Assembly (NCBI RefSeq): GCF_937874145.1
Contig: NZ_CALNBI010000052.1
Location: forward strand, 1-15,578
Direction of reading: 5' to 3'
DNA: 15,578 bases
DNA from: an uncultured Chitinophaga sp.
GTDB lineage: Bacteria; Bacteroidota; Bacteroidia; Chitinophagales; Chitinophagaceae
In this document: positions 1 to 6,648 of the stretch, piece after piece
Layout: the number at the start of each line of letters is the position of its first letter
How positions within the stretch are numbered: the first letter of the stretch is position 1
The notes under the pieces: generated by a model
Database searches by the model: none
Told to the model about the DNA's origin: nothing
Seen by the model: only the letters and a program-made list of their open reading frames with translations
Made by a program: the position numbers and the translations under genes

Positions 1-20
1 CCGCATCGGGGCCCGGCTGG

Positions 21-782
21 TCATGATGGCGCGCGTGGCAGCGGTCGATCTACGGACGGCCCAACTCTCTTCCTGATCTGCATCTGCTCGCCGGCGTACG
101 AATTCACCGATTCTGAATTGTAGCCGTGGGCGGTGGAGATGAAAATATCGTTGACAGGATTCTTCTTCTTCTTCTCTTCCACCACTTTCACGAGGTATTC
201 CCTAATGAGATCGGCGGACTCGCGGCCTTTGATCACCGGCGGTTTGATGCGGGCAGTGTAGATGCTCATGTTGATCTGCTGCGCGGCATCAGGATTGATG
301 CTGTAGTAGAAGTAATTTTTCTGCGCGCTGTCCTGTTTGATGAAATCGAACGCCATATGGAAATCGTCGTAGAAGCGGTCCGACGGTACGGAAGACCGCT
401 GCCAGTTGATTTTCTGGTTCATTTTGAAGGTGGAGGTGAGGTATTGGGCATCACGGACCATCGGGATGGGAATATTGCCCACGAGTACGGCGCCTTCCAG
501 TTTCTGCGGGCGGGCGTGGAGGTCTTTCAGTACTTTCCGGATCTGTTCCGGGTTTTTCCAGTTTTCGTAAATGATATAGGTGCCGAGGCCGGATTGCTCC
601 ACCGCGGTACGGTATGCTTCGATTTCTTTCTGGGCTTTTTTGAACGTGGGCTCGTCGACCACGATGGCAAAGCTGGTTTTTGATTTTACGCCTGGTTCCT
701 GGATCTGTTGTGCTGCGGCAGCCTGGGTGGCGGCGAGCGCGATGGCCAGTAAGCAAATCCGGCTGATGGTTCCCCTGATCAT
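21..782 (-). CDS. Secreted protein resembling the N-terminal part of a gingipain-like (C25) cysteine peptidase; 3' end probably truncated or frameshifted
   Basis: The 253-residue frame starts with a clear Sec signal peptide (about residues 1-24, ending in an alanine run before QQ). The body has an alpha/beta pattern. It includes GAVLVGNIPIP (about 97-107), a PSDRFYDDF segment (133-141), an IYTARIKPP segment (174-182) and ISTAHGYNSE (215-224). In C25 peptidases a similar order occurs: strand plus VGD, a Y/F-D-containing segment, a 'RI' strand, then the catalytic His-Gly. H219-G220 is therefore the candidate catalytic His. The catalytic Cys normally lies some 30 residues further on, beyond where this frame ends. 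The last about 15 residues (after GEQMQIRK) are Arg/Pro-rich and unlike the rest, whereas another minus-strand frame stays open to the window edge with GC-rich third positions. This suggests an indel or a chimeric sequence end. It is divergent from the sigma-factor operon, so functional linkage is uncertain. The family assignment is inference from motif order. Confidence 0.6.
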   Translation of the reverse strand: MIRGTISRICLLAIALAATQAAAAQQIQEPGVKSKTSFAIVVDEPTFKKAQKEIEAYRTAVEQSGLGTYIIYENWKNPEQIRKVLKDLHARPQKLEGAVLVGNIPIPMVRDAQYLTSTFKMNQKINWQRSSVPSDRFYDDFHMAFDFIKQDSAQKNYFYYSINPDAAQQINMSIYTARIKPPVIKGRESADLIREYLVKVVEEKKKKNPVNDIFISTAHGYNSESVNSYAGEQMQIRKRVGPSVDRPLPRAPS

Positions 783-891
783 ATATTATCGCTGTTTATT
801 TTCTCATGTCGTTGGGCGGAGCGCGGTTGGATGAAAGGGATATAAATAACGTATACTCGATCTCGATAGCTCCCGTAACAAATTTCAAATG

Positions 892-899
892 CAAAATTA
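892..899 (-). promoter_or_regulatory. Candidate -7 box of a Bacteroidota primary-sigma promoter for the minus-strand gene
   Basis: On the minus strand this reads TAATTTTG, a full match to the Bacteroidota TAnnTTTG box. It lies about 110 bases upstream of the start codon at 782. I see no clear TTTG-type -33 element at the expected 19-23 base spacing, so only half of the promoter is supported. Confidence 0.35.
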
Positions 900-1040
900 G
901 TCAACAATAAACCGCGCCGTTTACGAAATCGGGAAAATTTTAACATTTTTTAAAAACGATGATAAATACAGTACTGGTAACGGTTTGACCCGCATCCGGC
1001 AACTAAGGTACAAATTATTTGCAACATTGTAGCATTTTTT

Positions 1041-1064
1041 AAACCCGGTAAACTTTCCGGGTTT
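1041..1064. repeat. Perfect 8-bp inverted repeat, possible operator or hairpin
   Basis: AAACCCGG and CCGGGTTT flank an 8-base spacer (TAAACTTT). The T run lies on the 5' side in the plus direction (1035-1040) and reads as A's after the stem on the minus strand, so it is not an intrinsic terminator in either direction. Its place in the divergent spacer suggests a protein-binding dyad or a transcript hairpin. No regulator is identified. Confidence 0.4.
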
Positions 1065-1128
1065 CCGGGGTTGGTCAGGGGAATGTCATCGTATATCCTG
1101 CAGCGGGCGCACGGAAAAAATCACGCAA

Positions 1129-1162
1129 TTGTTTCAAAACCGTGGATAATTAAGTATCTTTT
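1129..1162 (+). promoter_or_regulatory. Candidate promoter for the sigma factor/fecR operon
   Basis: TTG at 1129-1131 is followed after 23 bases by TATCTTTT at 1155-1162, one mismatch from TAnnTTTG. Transcription would start about 50 bases before the TTG start codon at 1220. The spacing is at the long end of the accepted range, so this is a weak candidate. Confidence 0.3.
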
Positions 1163-1219
1163 CGCAGCATCAGGCTATTCCATCAACCAGATCGTAACGC
1201 TTACCAACTATATTTTGCT

Positions 1220-1777
1220 TTGACGCTTTTGCATGCATATACAGACGAGCAGTTGTTTTCCCTCCTGCAGGAAGGGGATGAAGCGGCGTTTACCGAGGTG
1301 TACCGGCGTTACTGGAAGCTGTTGTTTTCGGTAGCGGCCAATAAGACGGGCATGCTGGCTGACGCGGAAGAGATCGTGCAGGATATTTTCGCCGATCTCT
1401 GGAAGCGCCGTGCAGATATCAGCATCCGCAGCACCCTGAAGCAGTACCTGGCCGGCGCCGTCAAATTCCAGGTGTTCGCTTACTACGACAAACAGCAGCG
1501 CCAGCGCGACTTTCAGCAGCAGGCCGCCACCGGCGGGTGGCAGGAACCCGAATGCGATTATAACGCCCTTAAGGCCCAGATCCTCCAGGCCACCGCGCAA
1601 CTGCCCGAACGCTGCCGCCTCGTATATGAACTGAGCCGCAACGAAGGCCTCTCCCACAAAGAAATCGCCCAAACCCTTGGCATCTCCGAGAAAACGGTGG
1701 AAAACCAGATCACCAAGGCGCTGAAGCATCTCCATTCCGCCCTCCGCTCCATTTTCTCCCTCGGCGGGATCATTTAA
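1220..1777 (+). CDS. FecI-type ECF RNA polymerase sigma factor (Bacteroidota sigma-70 family), TTG start
   Basis: This 185-residue protein has the two-domain ECF layout. Region 2 spans about residues 22-80, with AFTEVYRRYW and the core-binding segment DAEEIVQDIFADLWKRR. Region 4 spans about 115-175, with LPERCRLVYELS and the helix-turn-helix HKEIAQTLGISEKTVENQI that contacts the -35 element. Length and order match the family that pairs with FecR and a SusC-type TonB-dependent transducer. Start choice: an in-frame stop lies at 1151-1153 and no in-frame ATG or GTG exists between it and region 2, so TTG at 1220 (or TTG at 1229) is the best start. No Shine-Dalgarno sequence is visible. FecR follows after 64 bases. 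It is expected to be held inactive by FecR and released when the downstream SusC binds ligand, then to transcribe the susC operon. The target promoter was not recognised. Confidence 0.93.
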   Translation: MTLLHAYTDEQLFSLLQEGDEAAFTEVYRRYWKLLFSVAANKTGMLADAEEIVQDIFADLWKRRADISIRSTLKQYLAGAVKFQVFAYYDKQQRQRDFQQQAATGGWQEPECDYNALKAQILQATAQLPERCRLVYELSRNEGLSHKEIAQTLGISEKTVENQITKALKHLHSALRSIFSLGGII

Positions 1778-1814
1778 TTTTTTTTCAACCCGCGTAGGGG
1801 GAAGCCTCTTTTTA

Positions 1815-1828
1815 TCCTACTTATAGGA
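1815..1828 (+). promoter_or_regulatory. Small dyad overlapping the only SD-like sequence of fecR
   Basis: TCCTA-CTTA-TAGGA forms a perfect 5-bp stem with a 4-base loop. The 3' arm contains AGGA, which ends 13 bases before the fecR ATG at 1842. If it folds, it would mask the only purine-rich ribosome-binding candidate. The stem is short and AT-containing, so its stability is doubtful. Confidence 0.25.
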
Positions 1829-1841
1829 AAACGCATGCATT

Positions 1842-3011
1842 ATGCCCGGCCAACAAAGGGAAGACCTCGCCTATTACCAGCAACTGATCCGCAAACTGAT
1901 GGAAGGAACTATCACGGATGCCGAGCGGGCGCAACTGGAGGACTGGTACAACACCGGCATGGAAGATCCCGTGCACATCCCGGCCAGCTTCGTTTCCGGC
2001 GAAGAAGCGCATGAAGCCCGACTGCTGGAGCGCATCCGCAACAAAGCGGGCATCAGCACCAGGGCACGCATTGTCCCCTGGCGCCGCCGTTCCTGGCGCG
2101 CCGCCGCGGCCATCCTCCTCATCGGCGGAGCCGCCACCTTTTTCCTTTTCAACCAACGAAACCCGCCCGCGCCGGCTACAACACCCACCACCATAGCGCA
2201 GGATGTAAAAGCCCCCCGCTCCACCCGCGCCACCATCACCCTGGGCGACGGATCCCAACTGGTGCTCGACAGCCTCGCCAACGGCACCATGGCCACGCAA
2301 TCCAACACCCGGCTCGTGAAACTCGACGGCGGAGAAATCGCCTATAACGGCAGCACGGGCGAAAGCGCCACACCCGTTTTCAATACCCTCAACAATCCCC
2401 GGGGCAGCCAGGTAGTCAGCATTACACTGTCTGACGGCACGCGCGTCTGGCTCAATGCCGGCTCTTCCCTCACCTACCCCGTCGCGTTCCACGGCAGGCA
2501 ACGCAACGTGGAACTGAAAGGCGAAGGGTATTTTGAAGTGGCGAAGAAGGCCGGCCAACGGTTCGTGGTTACCGCCCGCGGCACGCAGACCGAAGTGCTG
2601 GGCACGCATTTCAACATCAACGCATACACCGAAGAATCTGTCACGAATATCACTTTACTGGAAGGAGCCGTGCAGCTCCAACTTTCCGGCAACACCCATC
2701 CCCTGCAACCCGGCGAACAGGCATCCGTTACGCCGGCGGGCAATATCACCACTACCCGGCCCGACCTGGACCAGGTTATGGCCTGGAAGAAAGGGGATTT
2801 TTATTTCACGGGCACCGACATCGAAACCGTCATGCGCCAGGCCGCACGGTGGTACGACCTGGAGGTGGAATACCGCGGCAAGGTGACCGGCACCCTGTCG
2901 GGCGACGTGTCGCGGAGCGTGAATGCTTCCGAACTGTTCCAGATGCTGGAACTTACCGGCCGCGTGTCTTTCGAAATAGAAGGCCGCAAAGTTATCGTCA
3001 TACCTAAATAA
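1842..3011 (+). CDS. FecR family anti-sigma factor with C-terminal DUF4974 domain
   Basis: The 389-residue protein spans the inner membrane once. Cytoplasmic residues 1-80 hold the sigma-binding helices (YYQQLIRKLMEGTITDAERA, about 11-30). A positively charged RRR sequence then precedes one hydrophobic segment at about 86-103. The periplasmic part has the FecR domain (about 125-282), including GSQVVSITLSDGTRVWLNA, LKGEGYFEV and TEVLGTHFNI. The C-terminal DUF4974 region (about 315-389) has GDFYFTGTDIETVMRQ and ends in the VIVIPK strand. Length and order are typical of Bacteroidota FecR. It should sequester the preceding sigma factor and receive the signal from the STN domain of the following SusC. 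ATG 1842 is preferred because the ATG at 1835 is in another frame. Confidence 0.95.
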   Translation: MPGQQREDLAYYQQLIRKLMEGTITDAERAQLEDWYNTGMEDPVHIPASFVSGEEAHEARLLERIRNKAGISTRARIVPWRRRSWRAAAAILLIGGAATFFLFNQRNPPAPATTPTTIAQDVKAPRSTRATITLGDGSQLVLDSLANGTMATQSNTRLVKLDGGEIAYNGSTGESATPVFNTLNNPRGSQVVSITLSDGTRVWLNAGSSLTYPVAFHGRQRNVELKGEGYFEVAKKAGQRFVVTARGTQTEVLGTHFNINAYTEESVTNITLLEGAVQLQLSGNTHPLQPGEQASVTPAGNITTTRPDLDQVMAWKKGDFYFTGTDIETVMRQAARWYDLEVEYRGKVTGTLSGDVSRSVNASELFQMLELTGRVSFEIEGRKVIVIPK

Positions 3012-3012
3012 T

Positions 3013-3066
3013 ATGAATATGCAACGCAACCAAAATCTGGTGTACCTGCCAGCAAAACACAAGTAA
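3013..3066 (+). CDS. Possible 17-residue leader peptide between fecR and susC
   Basis: An ATG begins one base after the fecR stop codon and opens a 17-codon frame (MNMQRNQNLVYLPAKHK) ending in TAA at 3064-3066. Only three bases separate its stop from the first hairpin of the susC leader. Translational coupling to fecR termination is possible. Nothing beyond position and spacing shows that it is translated; a frame this short can arise by chance. Confidence 0.2.
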   Translation: MNMQRNQNLVYLPAKHK

Positions 3067-3069
3067 AAA

Positions 3070-3089
3070 GGCTTTCCAAAAAGAAAGCC
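3070..3089 (+). promoter_or_regulatory. susC leader hairpin 1 (minus-strand terminator-like)
   Basis: GGCTTTC (3070-3076) pairs perfectly with GAAAGCC (3083-3089) around a CAAAAA loop. In the plus direction no T run follows. In the minus direction the stem is followed by TTTTTAC, so it resembles an intrinsic terminator for antisense transcription. Its 3' arm shares GCC (3087-3089) with hairpin 2, so the two cannot both form fully. Confidence 0.5.
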
Positions 3090-3112
3090 GTCGCGTGGTC
3101 AGACGCGACGGC
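3087..3112 (+). promoter_or_regulatory. susC leader hairpin 2, overlapping hairpin 1
   Basis: GCCGTCGCGT (3087-3096) and ACGCGACGGC (3103-3112) form a perfect, GC-rich 10-bp stem with the loop GGTCAG. It is the strongest structure in the 233-base fecR-susC spacer. No T run follows, so it is not a classical terminator. It could protect a processed 5' end, stop ribosomes or read-through from fecR, or act as a switch with hairpin 1. Confidence 0.5.
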
Positions 3113-3172
3113 CGGAATTCGGGCGCCGAAATTACAATCTCGCTTGACTGTTTTATTTATTCACCCAAACCT

Positions 3173-3191
3173 GTCCCGGGGAAACCGGGAC
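3173..3191 (+). promoter_or_regulatory. susC leader hairpin 3
   Basis: GTCCCGG (3173-3179) pairs with CCGGGAC (3185-3191) around the GGAAA loop: a perfect 7-bp GC-rich stem 54 bases before the chosen susC start. No T run follows. It would lie in the 5' untranslated region of susC whether transcription starts upstream or reads through from fecR. Confidence 0.4.
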
Positions 3192-3244
3192 CCGGCAAAG
3201 ATATGACTTTAACCAAAGACTTGCCAGCCAGGAAACCGCGCAGT

Positions 3245-6200
3245 ATGCATCCGCGCGTCATCATTTTTCATGAGACTTTAAAAACCAAGGTGATCCGAGC
3301 CATGAAACTTTCCTCGATCTTCATGCTGATCGGGTGTCTTGCCGCTAGTGCCAAGGGTTACACACAGAAGCTCACCATTAACGAGAAAGACGCTCCGATT
3401 TCCCGGGTTTTCCGGGCGATTAAAAAGCAGACGGGATACAATTTCGTGTATTTCGACAGCGACATCCAGGCGGCGCAGCGCGTGACCGTGCAGGTACACG
3501 ACCGGCCGCTGGAAGATGTATTGCAGATCTGCCTGAACAACCAGCCCGTCACGTACAAAATCGTCAACCGCACGATCATTCTGTCACGCAAAGCCAACGC
3601 CTCCTTCCGCCAGGGTGCGGCCGCCGATTCTGTGAAAGGGGATATTACGGGAAGATTGCTCACCCAGGCCGGGGAACCGGTGTGGGGCGCGAGTATATTT
3701 GTGAAAGGGACCTCGAGGGGCACGCAATCCAACGAGCAGGGCAGGTTCCAGCTGGCGGACGTCCGCCAGGGATCGGTGCTGGTGATCACTTTCGTGGGAT
3801 ATGCCACCCAGGAGCTGAAAGCGCATTTCAACAACGACGGCTCGGTGCAACTGAGTAGTACCGACGTTTCCGCTTCCCGGACCAACGAAGGCTACCTGGC
3901 CATCATCATGAAGCCGTCTGCCCGGCAGATGGATGAGGTGCTGGTGGTGCCCTACGGCACCCAGAGCCGCGCTTCCTACACCGGTTCCGCCGTTACGGTG
4001 AAGAGCGAGCAGCTGGAAGACCGTTCCCGTCCTTCGTTCCAGCAGTCGCTGCAGGGAAACGTAGCGGGGATGCAGGTGATGGAATCCACCGGCCAGCCGG
4101 GCGCCGCGCCAACGGTGAGGCTCCGGGGCATCAGCTCGTTCAGCGGCATTAATACGCCGCTGTATGTGGTGGACGGGGTGCCCATGCTCACGCAGGAGAT
4201 CACCACGCTGGCCACTTCCTCCAACTCCGGCGCCGGTATCAACCCGAACGATATTGAATCCATCACGGTGCTGAAAGACGCCTCCGCCGCTTCGATCTAC
4301 GGATCGCAGGGCGCGAACGGCGTCATCCTCATTACGACCAAGAAAGGCGCGGCGGGCCGTACGAACATCTCCGCTTCCGCCAACTACGGCATCAACCAGA
4401 TGGCCACTTCCAAACGCAACAAACCGCTGAGCACGGCGGAAATGACGGAACTGATGACCGAAGGCGTCCTGAACCGGCAGACCAACGGCATCACCACGCC
4501 CGAAGCAGCGAAGGCGTTCCTCATCACCCAGGGCTTGAACCCGGATGTGAATACCGACTGGATGGACGTGATCACGCAAACCGGCCAATACCAGCAATAC
4601 AACCTGTCGGCCTCCGGCGGGAACGACAAAACGAAATTCTTCCTCTCCGGAGGCTATTATAAACAAGACGCGGTAACCCGCGGGCAGTGGTTCGACCGCA
4701 AGACCGCGCGCATCAACCTCAACCACAAAGCCAGCAAACGGCTCAGCTTCAACAGCACCATGAACTTCACCGGGCAGCGGCTGAGCACCGTACCGGCGGC
4801 GGGAACAGGCCAAAACCCCATCCGCAGCCTTTACCGCCTCGTGCCCTGGCTGGCGCCGTATACGGAAACCGGGGCGTACAATCCCAACCTGGTATACAAT
4901 CCTGAAATCGTCCGTAACGAAAACAAATACGAAACCAATATCTACCAGGCCATCGGCAACGTGGGCGCTCAATTGCAGCTGACGGATTATTTATCCGCAG
5001 AATCCAAGCTGGGCATCGACATCCATTATTCCGACGATTACCGTTACTGGAGCCCGCTCTGGAGCGACGGCCGCGGCTCCAACGGCAGGGGCGCGGAATA
5101 TTCTACACTGTGGGCCAACTGGACGGCATCGAACCTCCTGAAATTCAACCGGCAGTTCGGCAGCCTGGGCGTTAACGCCACCCTCGGCCAGGAAGGCGCC
5201 CGCCGCAACCTGAAGCGCGTGAGCACGCAGGCGAACAACTTCGCGGCGCAGGACCTTTACACGCTGCAGAACGCATCCGAGCCTTTCGTGGCCTGGAGCT
5301 ACCGCGCGGCAGCTTCCATCGCCTCCTACTTCGTAAATACCAGCTTCAATTACGACCAGAAATATTATATCAACCTGACCGGCCGCCGCGACGGATCTTC
5401 GCGCTTCGGTAGCCTCCGCCGCTGGGCCAATTTCTGGTCGGCTGGCGCCGCCTGGAACATCGACAAGGAAAATTTCATGATGAACGCTTCGTGGATCGAC
5501 AGGCTGAAACTCAGGGCCAGCTATGGTTTGAGCGGCAGCCAACTGGGCGATTATTACGGCGCGCAGGGCTTCCTTTCCGGCGGCAACAACTACATGAACC
5601 TGCCGGGCTTCATCCTCGGGCAGATCGAAAGCGGCACACTGACCTGGGAAGAGAACCGTCCGCTCGACATCGGGCTTGAATTCGAATTCCTGAAAGGCAG
5701 GCTGACCGGTAGCATCGACTGGTACACCCGCCGCACCAGCAACCTGTTCCAGGACATGCCCGTGCCGATGGAAAACGGCGTGACCAAGCTCAATTACAAC
5801 GTGGGTGGGATGAAGAACGAAGGCTGGGAGCTCACGCTCAACGGCCAGGCCGTTAAAGCGAAAGCTGCGGGTGGTTTTGACTGGAATATCAACTTTAACA
5901 TCTCCACACAGAAGAACAAGATCCTCGCTTACCAGGATTCCAGCGTAGTGACAGGGGTCTTCCTCCGGGAGATCGGCGGCGACTTCTACCAGTTCTACCT
6001 CCGCGGTTATGCCGGCGTGGATCCCCAGACGGGAGACGCGCTGTGGTATACCGACAAAACCGAATCCAAAACCACCAACGTCTACAACCAGGCCGCACCT
6101 TACAAACAAACCGGCAAGAGCGCGCTGGCGTCGGTTTTCGGCGGGCTGACGAATACCTTCTCCTTCAAAGGCGTATCGCTGTCGACCCTCATTTACTTCA

Positions 6201-6637
6201 ACTGGGGCAACCACATTTACGACAGCTGGGGCGCATATACGCAATCAGACGGTTCCGCCGGGCTTACCGAAACCGGCCAGATCAGCAGGATGACCTACGA
6301 CCACCACTGGAAACAGCCCGGCGACAACGCGAAATATCCGAAGATGGCTTACCGCGGCAGCCAGTCGGGGCTCTCGAACCAGTCTTCGACCCGGTTCCTG
6401 TACGACGGCAGCTACATCCGCCTGCGCGAGGTAACGCTGTCGTACCAGATACCGGTGCGGGGGCAGCTGAAACAGGTGGTGAGGGGCGCGTCTGTATATG
6501 TGCGGGGCAACAACCTTTACACGTATGTCCGCGACCCGTATCTGCCGTATGACCCTGAAACGGATATCAGTGGCGTGCTGGACCAGAACCTGCCTATATC
6601 GCGGCAATTCGCTATCGGCGTTAATCTTTCCCTTTAA
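3245..6637 (+). CDS. SusC/RagA-like TonB-dependent outer-membrane transporter with STN signalling domain
   Basis: With the chosen ATG this is an 1130-residue outer-membrane import channel and transducer. Order: a short basic pre-segment, then a signal peptide starting at MKLSS (residue 20; alternative start 3302); STN domain about 42-116 (KLTINEKDAPISRVF onward); CarboxypepD-regulatory-like domain about 133-210 (DITGRLLTQAGEPVWGASIF); the DEVLVVPYGTQ signature at about 230, a variant of the usual VVxGYGTQ; TonB plug about 240-360 with LRGISSFSG and LYVVDGVPM; a 22-strand-type barrel to the C-terminal FAIGVNLSL. The frame is open back to before 3095, but the upstream part translates the hairpins and lacks a signal peptide, so a far-upstream start is unlikely. 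ATG 3245 gives the pre-segment often seen in Chitinophaga SusC proteins. The STN domain fits signalling to FecR at 1842-3011. susD follows after 11 bases. The substrate cannot be read from the sequence. Confidence 0.96.
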   Translation: MHPRVIIFHETLKTKVIRAMKLSSIFMLIGCLAASAKGYTQKLTINEKDAPISRVFRAIKKQTGYNFVYFDSDIQAAQRVTVQVHDRPLEDVLQICLNNQPVTYKIVNRTIILSRKANASFRQGAAADSVKGDITGRLLTQAGEPVWGASIFVKGTSRGTQSNEQGRFQLADVRQGSVLVITFVGYATQELKAHFNNDGSVQLSSTDVSASRTNEGYLAIIMKPSARQMDEVLVVPYGTQSRASYTGSAVTVKSEQLEDRSRPSFQQSLQGNVAGMQVMESTGQPGAAPTVRLRGISSFSGINTPLYVVDGVPMLTQEITTLATSSNSGAGINPNDIESITVLKDASAASIYGSQGANGVILITTKKGAAGRTNISASANYGINQMATSKRNKPLSTAEMTELMTEGVLNRQTNGITTPEAAKAFLITQGLNPDVNTDWMDVITQTGQYQQYNLSASGGNDKTKFFLSGGYYKQDAVTRGQWFDRKTARINLNHKASKRLSFNSTMNFTGQRLSTVPAAGTGQNPIRSLYRLVPWLAPYTETGAYNPNLVYNPEIVRNENKYETNIYQAIGNVGAQLQLTDYLSAESKLGIDIHYSDDYRYWSPLWSDGRGSNGRGAEYSTLWANWTASNLLKFNRQFGSLGVNATLGQEGARRNLKRVSTQANNFAAQDLYTLQNASEPFVAWSYRAAASIASYFVNTSFNYDQKYYINLTGRRDGSSRFGSLRRWANFWSAGAAWNIDKENFMMNASWIDRLKLRASYGLSGSQLGDYYGAQGFLSGGNNYMNLPGFILGQIESGTLTWEENRPLDIGLEFEFLKGRLTGSIDWYTRRTSNLFQDMPVPMENGVTKLNYNVGGMKNEGWELTLNGQAVKAKAAGGFDWNINFNISTQKNKILAYQDSSVVTGVFLREIGGDFYQFYLRGYAGVDPQTGDALWYTDKTESKTTNVYNQAAPYKQTGKSALASVFGGLTNTFSFKGVSLSTLIYFNWGNHIYDSWGAYTQSDGSAGLTETGQISRMTYDHHWKQPGDNAKYPKMAYRGSQSGLSNQSSTRFLYDGSYIRLREVTLSYQIPVRGQLKQVVRGASVYVRGNNLYTYVRDPYLPYDPETDISGVLDQNLPISRQFAIGVNLSL

Positions 6638-6648
6638 TCTTTTAATGC

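Larger units (their letters stand above)
783..1219. other. Divergent intergenic region, AT-rich, no gene seen
   Basis: These 437 bases separate the minus-strand secreted protein from the plus-strand sigma factor. The middle (about 840-1045) is much richer in A/T than the flanking genes, with several A and T tracts. I see no convincing small gene, tRNA or repeat array. It contains a candidate promoter for each side and one perfect dyad, listed separately. Confidence 0.7.

Noticed and set aside
1761..1785. Terminator after the sigma factor (T8 run)
   Set aside because: Only a 3-bp GC stem (CCC/GGG) can be drawn before the T run, and fecR must be expressed with the sigma factor.
3087..3112. Intrinsic terminator between fecR and susC
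   Set aside because: The stem is strong but is followed by CGGAATTC with no T run in the plus direction.
3095..3244. Upstream in-frame extension of susC to ATG 3095
   Set aside because: It would translate the hairpin region, places about 69 residues before the hydrophobic signal-peptide segment and looks non-coding; ATG 3245 or 3302 fits the family better.
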